Assembly (NCBI RefSeq): GCF_022049065.2
Contig: NZ_CP095743.1
Coordinates: 3,053,001 to 3,117,000, forward strand
DNA: 64,000 bases
Reading direction: 5' to 3'
From: Niallia sp. Man26
Lineage (GTDB): Bacteria; Bacillota; Bacilli; Bacillales; Cytobacillaceae
Translations under genes and position numbers: made by a program
Shown here: in pieces, positions 60,703 to 64,000 of the stretch
Layout of the letters: every line of letters starts with the position of its first letter
Numbering within the stretch: position 1 is the stretch's first letter
The notes under the pieces: generated by a model
Seen by the model: only the letters and a program-made list of their open reading frames with translations
Database searches by the model: none
What the model was told of the DNA's origin: nothing

Positions 60703-61023
60703 TTCGATTCATCTCCTAGTGATCTTTTTAGAACTCGTATCTTCTAGTCCTCTCTTTTCTTTGTATTTCGAAAAAAGAGACAACTGTTTGTAAACAAGTG
60801 TCGCCAGAAGCTTAAAAATGCTGCAAAGCTCAGCTATACTACAACACATGTCACAATGATTTAGATGTATCTTATACACAAATACTAGGCTTGTTATTGT
60901 TCCAATGTCACTTTAACATAACCAAATCTCACCTACAAGCTGGTTATTACCATTTATTGATATTCATTTATTTTGCTGGTTGCACACAAAATAAAACGAC
61001 TAGTTTTAGGAAGGAGGGATTTG
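60703..61023. other. 321-bp divergent region between lipA and lytH
   Basis: AT-rich with a 24-base imperfect palindrome at 60779-60802 (GACA-N2-TGTTT-GT-AAACA-N2-TGTC). No reading frame is supported. A lytH promoter probably lies at the right end but cannot be assigned by eye. Confidence 0.5.
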
Positions 61024-62025
61024 ATGCGAAAAATATGTTTCTTAGCTGTCTTGCTTGCATTTTTGGCGCCTAATATTGTATCTCATGCAGCGGAAAATAA
61101 ATCCTCTGCTGATGATACATATTATAAAAGGATGGAGCTGTATGAAAAGATTGAAGCGGTAACACAGCTGCCATGGTATTATATAGCTGCAGTTGACCAA
61201 TATGAACGAAATATACGAGCTTCACGTAGGGATCTTCCTAAAGCGACCGGCTTGACCGGCATCTATTTCCCAAAAGAAACATGGGCTGGCATCATAAATC
61301 CAGACAGTGATGATACAAATCCTAAAAGCATTGCTTTTTTCGGAGGACTTGGTGTCGATGGCAATGGGGATGGAAAAGCAGACTCTTTAAATGACGAGGA
61401 TGTGCTATTTACATTTGCCAATCATATTCTTAAATTTGGCGTTGATGAAGATAACTTCCGAATTGGACTTTGGGATTATTACAAACGAGATAAAACAGTA
61501 AGCATTATTATGGGTAAAGCTGCCATTTACCGGCATTTCGGCCGCTTAAACCTCGACGATCATGCATTTCCAGTTCCGTTAAGAAGTAATTACAGTTATC
61601 GGAGTACTTGGGGAGATGCACGAGGATGGGGCGGAAAACGAATACATGAGGGAACAGATATTTTTGCCGACTACAGTGTTCCTGTTAGGGCAACATCTTA
61701 TGGCATCATAGAAATGAAGGGCTGGAACAGATATGGCGGCTGGAGAATTGGAATCCGCGATATCAATAACAATTATCATTATTTTGCCCATCTAAGCGGT
61801 TTTGCGAAGGATGTGCATAATGGCATGATTGTCGAACCGGGAATGCTTATCGGCGGTGTCGGCAGTTCAGGCTATGGACCTCCAGGAACTTCTGGAAAGT
61901 TCCCGCCTCATTTGCACTATGGCATGTATAAGGATAACGGCAAGACAGAATGGTCTTACGACCCGTTCTCCCATTTAAAAGTGTGGGAAAGGCAAGAAAG
62001 AATTAAATTAAAAGCAAAAAAATAG
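61024..62025 (+). CDS. lytH: M23 peptidase LytH/YunA (spore cortex maturation)
   Basis: A 333-residue exported peptidase. The signal peptide ends near VSHAAEN. An N-terminal domain (about 40-190) with an FGGLGVDGNGDG calcium-like loop precedes the M23 domain, with IHEGTDIFA (His and Asp ligands) and PHLHYGM (HxH). B. subtilis LytH is a mother-cell L-Ala-D-Glu endopeptidase that shapes cortex peptidoglycan. GGAGGG lies 5 bases before the ATG at 61024. It is flanked by lipA and yunB, as in B. subtilis. Confidence 0.92.
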   Translation: MRKICFLAVLLAFLAPNIVSHAAENKSSADDTYYKRMELYEKIEAVTQLPWYYIAAVDQYERNIRASRRDLPKATGLTGIYFPKETWAGIINPDSDDTNPKSIAFFGGLGVDGNGDGKADSLNDEDVLFTFANHILKFGVDEDNFRIGLWDYYKRDKTVSIIMGKAAIYRHFGRLNLDDHAFPVPLRSNYSYRSTWGDARGWGGKRIHEGTDIFADYSVPVRATSYGIIEMKGWNRYGGWRIGIRDINNNYHYFAHLSGFAKDVHNGMIVEPGMLIGGVGSSGYGPPGTSGKFPPHLHYGMYKDNGKTEWSYDPFSHLKVWERQERIKLKAKK

Positions 62026-62027
62026 AA

Positions 62028-62079
62028 TATTGGCTCATGTGTCCCGCTGCTTTTAAAAGGACCTTGAGCCAATATTCAT
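62028..62079. terminator. Bidirectional intrinsic terminator
   Basis: TATTGGCTCA/TGAGCCAATA with a long loop containing further pairs, between lytH (+) and yunB (-). Confidence 0.8.
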
Positions 62080-62822
62080 TCTTTATTATCTGCCGGTAAT
62101 TCTACAGCAGGAATACTGCTCCCGCTTCCATTATAAAACTCAGGCACATCTCCTTCAAATCCTGCCATCGCAATTAATATATCTTGTTTGACAGTCGTCA
62201 GCTCTGTTGCAAACGGGATAATAATTTGAATGTCTACCTTTAACTCCACGAATGCTTTTACTACAACATAATTAATGCCGACATTCTCTGTCTCTGTCTT
62301 TAAATCTGATTTAACACTGCCGACAACATTAAATTTAATTGGTACATCAGGACCAAGATTTGCGAGCAGTGCATTATTTGTTGCTTGGCCGATCGGGACA
62401 TTATAAACTATTCCTTCATCTCTTGCAGTTAAATCTTTATCTAATTTAATATCCGTTAACTCTGCTGCTGCAGGAATATCGCCCTTTTCCATCCTGTTTA
62501 TGTTGTCCTGTACTAAGCTCGTAATTTCTTGTTGTTTTTTTACAACTTGTGCCGTATTGAATACAAAATTATTGCCATCTATCATTAAATTATTCTCTTC
62601 TTCTCCTGTCTCGCTTTTAAGTGCATCATTAATCACCAAAGTTGCCAGCTTCTTTGTCTGTGACTGTGCATAATAGGCCAGCGTAGGCTTTAAGCCATTA
62701 TTGATAATCCAGAGGCTCAATATGGTGGAGAAGATAAAAAACACTGCTGTAATTACAAGAGTCTGCTGAAAGGTCAACGGTTTTTTCCGAGTCATCCTTT
62801 GACGAAAATAAAATTTCCGCAA
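62076..62822 (-). CDS. yunB: Sporulation protein YunB
   Basis: A 248-residue protein with one N-terminal membrane helix (about 17-40, VITAVFFIFSTILSLWIINN) and a long extracytoplasmic domain. KPTLAYYAQSQTK follows the helix, and ATNNALLANLGPDVPIKFNVVG and FVELKVDIQIIIPFATE match YunB, a mother-cell protein needed for normal spore formation. The start is TTG at 62822, 8 bases after GGAAGGAGGG; the ATG at 62843 lies upstream of that site. Confidence 0.9.
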   Translation of the reverse strand: MRKFYFRQRMTRKKPLTFQQTLVITAVFFIFSTILSLWIINNGLKPTLAYYAQSQTKKLATLVINDALKSETGEEENNLMIDGNNFVFNTAQVVKKQQEITSLVQDNINRMEKGDIPAAAELTDIKLDKDLTARDEGIVYNVPIGQATNNALLANLGPDVPIKFNVVGSVKSDLKTETENVGINYVVVKAFVELKVDIQIIIPFATELTTVKQDILIAMAGFEGDVPEFYNGSGSSIPAVELPADNKE

Positions 62823-62910
62823 AAAAATATCCCTCCTTCCCATGCTAATGTATATGCAGAAAGAGGGACATGTAGAAGGCTAAACCACATGTGAATATTC
62901 GATATTTTGC

Positions 62911-63996
62911 TTACCCTAAAGCCTCACAATCAATAATTGTAATTGCAAGGTTTTCCTTTAAATCAAGATCATATGGTTGTATTGCTGTTCCATTCTTTTC
63001 AATAACGCGGATGACAGGACGTTCATTAAATCCTTTGTTCTGCCTTGAAACAATGCCTTTTTCACCGCTGCTTAACATAACACTTACTCCATTTGGGTAA
63101 AGAATGATGGCATTGCGGAATGCTTCGACAATTTTCGCGTCAAAGAGTGTATCGATCCCTGTATACAGCACTTCCAACGCCTCATGCGGAAGCATTGCCT
63201 GTCTGTAAACACGATTGGAAGTTATCGCATCAAAAACATCTGCAACAGCAATGACCTTGCCGAACAGATGAATTTCTTCCCCTGTAATTCCTCTCGGATA
63301 GCCTGATCCATTCAGTCTTTCATGATGTTGATAAGCACAGTGCGCTACAATTAAAGGCATATTATGGACTTTCCTAAGCATATCAAATCCAGCATTTGCA
63401 TGCTTTTTAATTTCCGTAAATTCATCTAACGTCAGCTTTCCAGGTTTGAGCAAAATCTCCAATGGAATATCCATCTTGCCGACATCATGCAGAATCGCAC
63501 CAAGACCGAGAGTCTCGAGCTGCTTCCTTGGCAGCTTTAACTCCATTCCTAACGCTAAAGAATAAAGAGTGACATTCAAGCTATGTGAAAAAATATAATT
63601 GTCATACAAAAACACATCGCTCATAATAGAAAACAGTTCTTGATGTCCTTTTAGTTCCTCAAGGACTTTGTCAATAAGCTGCTTAAAAGCAGGAGCTGAT
63701 TTTTCCATGATGAAGGATTTTTCCTTACTGCTGGAACCCTTCAGTTCCTTAAAGCTTGTTTCAATTGTCTGCATTGCCTCTCTCTTTAACCGATCAGAGA
63801 TCGGAGCAACCGGATAGATATCATCGGTTAATTTATCATCTATATATAAATAAGCAACGCCTAACTGCACTAATCGATCTATTAATTGTTTATCAAGCCT
63901 CACGCCGTTGTTGACGAGAATATTTCCCTGTTCATTATGTATTGGTTTCGCTAATATTGCTCCTTCTGAAAGGTATTTTGTTCTTACTAATCTCAT
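62911..63996 (-). CDS. HD-GYP domain protein (candidate c-di-GMP phosphodiesterase)
   Basis: A 361-residue protein. A 100-residue N-terminal part (LVRTKYLSEGAILAKPI, then LVQLGVAYLYI) is the DUF3391-like start seen in many HD-GYP proteins. The HD-GYP domain has ILHDVGKMDIP and HHERLNGSGYPRG, with VFDAITSNRVYRQ. A C-terminal 60-residue beta part (NGVSVMLSSGEKG, QNKGFNERPVIRVI) may be a PilZ-like or SH3-like module. The start at 63996 leaves only four bases in the window, so its ribosome site cannot be checked. Confidence 0.9.
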   Translation of the reverse strand: MRLVRTKYLSEGAILAKPIHNEQGNILVNNGVRLDKQLIDRLVQLGVAYLYIDDKLTDDIYPVAPISDRLKREAMQTIETSFKELKGSSSKEKSFIMEKSAPAFKQLIDKVLEELKGHQELFSIMSDVFLYDNYIFSHSLNVTLYSLALGMELKLPRKQLETLGLGAILHDVGKMDIPLEILLKPGKLTLDEFTEIKKHANAGFDMLRKVHNMPLIVAHCAYQHHERLNGSGYPRGITGEEIHLFGKVIAVADVFDAITSNRVYRQAMLPHEALEVLYTGIDTLFDAKIVEAFRNAIILYPNGVSVMLSSGEKGIVSRQNKGFNERPVIRVIEKNGTAIQPYDLDLKENLAITIIDCEALG

Positions 63997-64000
63997 TCCA

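Overview
The window looks like chromosomal DNA of an endospore-forming, low-GC member of the Bacillaceae (Bacillus or a close genus; I cannot fix the species). It is AT-rich and has strong AGGAGG-type ribosome binding sites and TTG/GTG starts. It carries sporulation genes (tlp, yutH, lytH/yunA, yunB, kapB, kapD) and two long blocks whose gene order matches Bacillus subtilis: pgi-yugJ-yuzA-yugI-alaT-alaR-yugE-kapB-kapD-pbpD-yufK (about 28-40 kb), and yuiE-yuiD-yuiC-yutM-yuzB-yutJ-yuzD-yutI-thrB-thrC-hom-yutH-yutG-yutF-yutE-yutD-lipA-yunA-yunB (about 44-63 kb). I saw no rRNA, tRNA, CRISPR array, prophage or insertion sequence.

Layout. 0-7 kb: 3' end of a carboxynorspermidine decarboxylase gene, two related short-chain dehydrogenases, chaB, a VOC protein, tlp, a membrane PAS histidine kinase, a quinone-oxidoreductase-like enzyme and a nitroreductase. 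7-12.7 kb: an envelope-glycosylation block (GT2, GtrA, GT39) followed by an OmpR-type two-component system. 12.8-16.2 kb: an IrrE-like protein, gsiB behind a good SigB-type promoter, and a quinone/electrophile-stress operon (flavin reductase, mhqD, pirin, small protein) behind a near-perfect MhqR-type operator. 16.4-18.3 kb: a cupin/HD-GYP fusion, a secreted small protein and a 36-residue membrane protein. 18.3-22 kb: ade, then a split chromate transporter with its Lrp-type regulator.

22-27 kb holds the most unusual unit. Four closely spaced genes encode GTP cyclohydrolase II, RibD, an FAD monooxygenase and a HAD phosphatase. They diverge from a TetR gene across a region with a perfect 15-base Fur palindrome, two predicted promoters and a second palindrome. 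The first two enzymes and a phosphatase could make 5-amino-6-ribitylaminouracil without the rest of riboflavin synthesis, and the monooxygenase suggests a further product. 26.9-40 kb is core metabolism and sporulation control, interrupted by mntH (with a MntR-like site) and a Cu/Zn-type superoxide dismutase where B. subtilis has patB and kinB. 40.5-44.1 kb carries small spore-coat-like proteins and a divergent polyhydroxyalkanoate cluster (SDR, PhaR-like protein, PhaC). 44-64 kb is the conserved yui/yut/yun block with Fe-S assembly, threonine synthesis, lipoate synthesis, spore proteins and two cyclic-di-GMP-type proteins.

Many start codons were moved from the longest reading frame to the start with a properly spaced ribosome binding site. 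All names rest on recalled family patterns and motifs; no database search was run.
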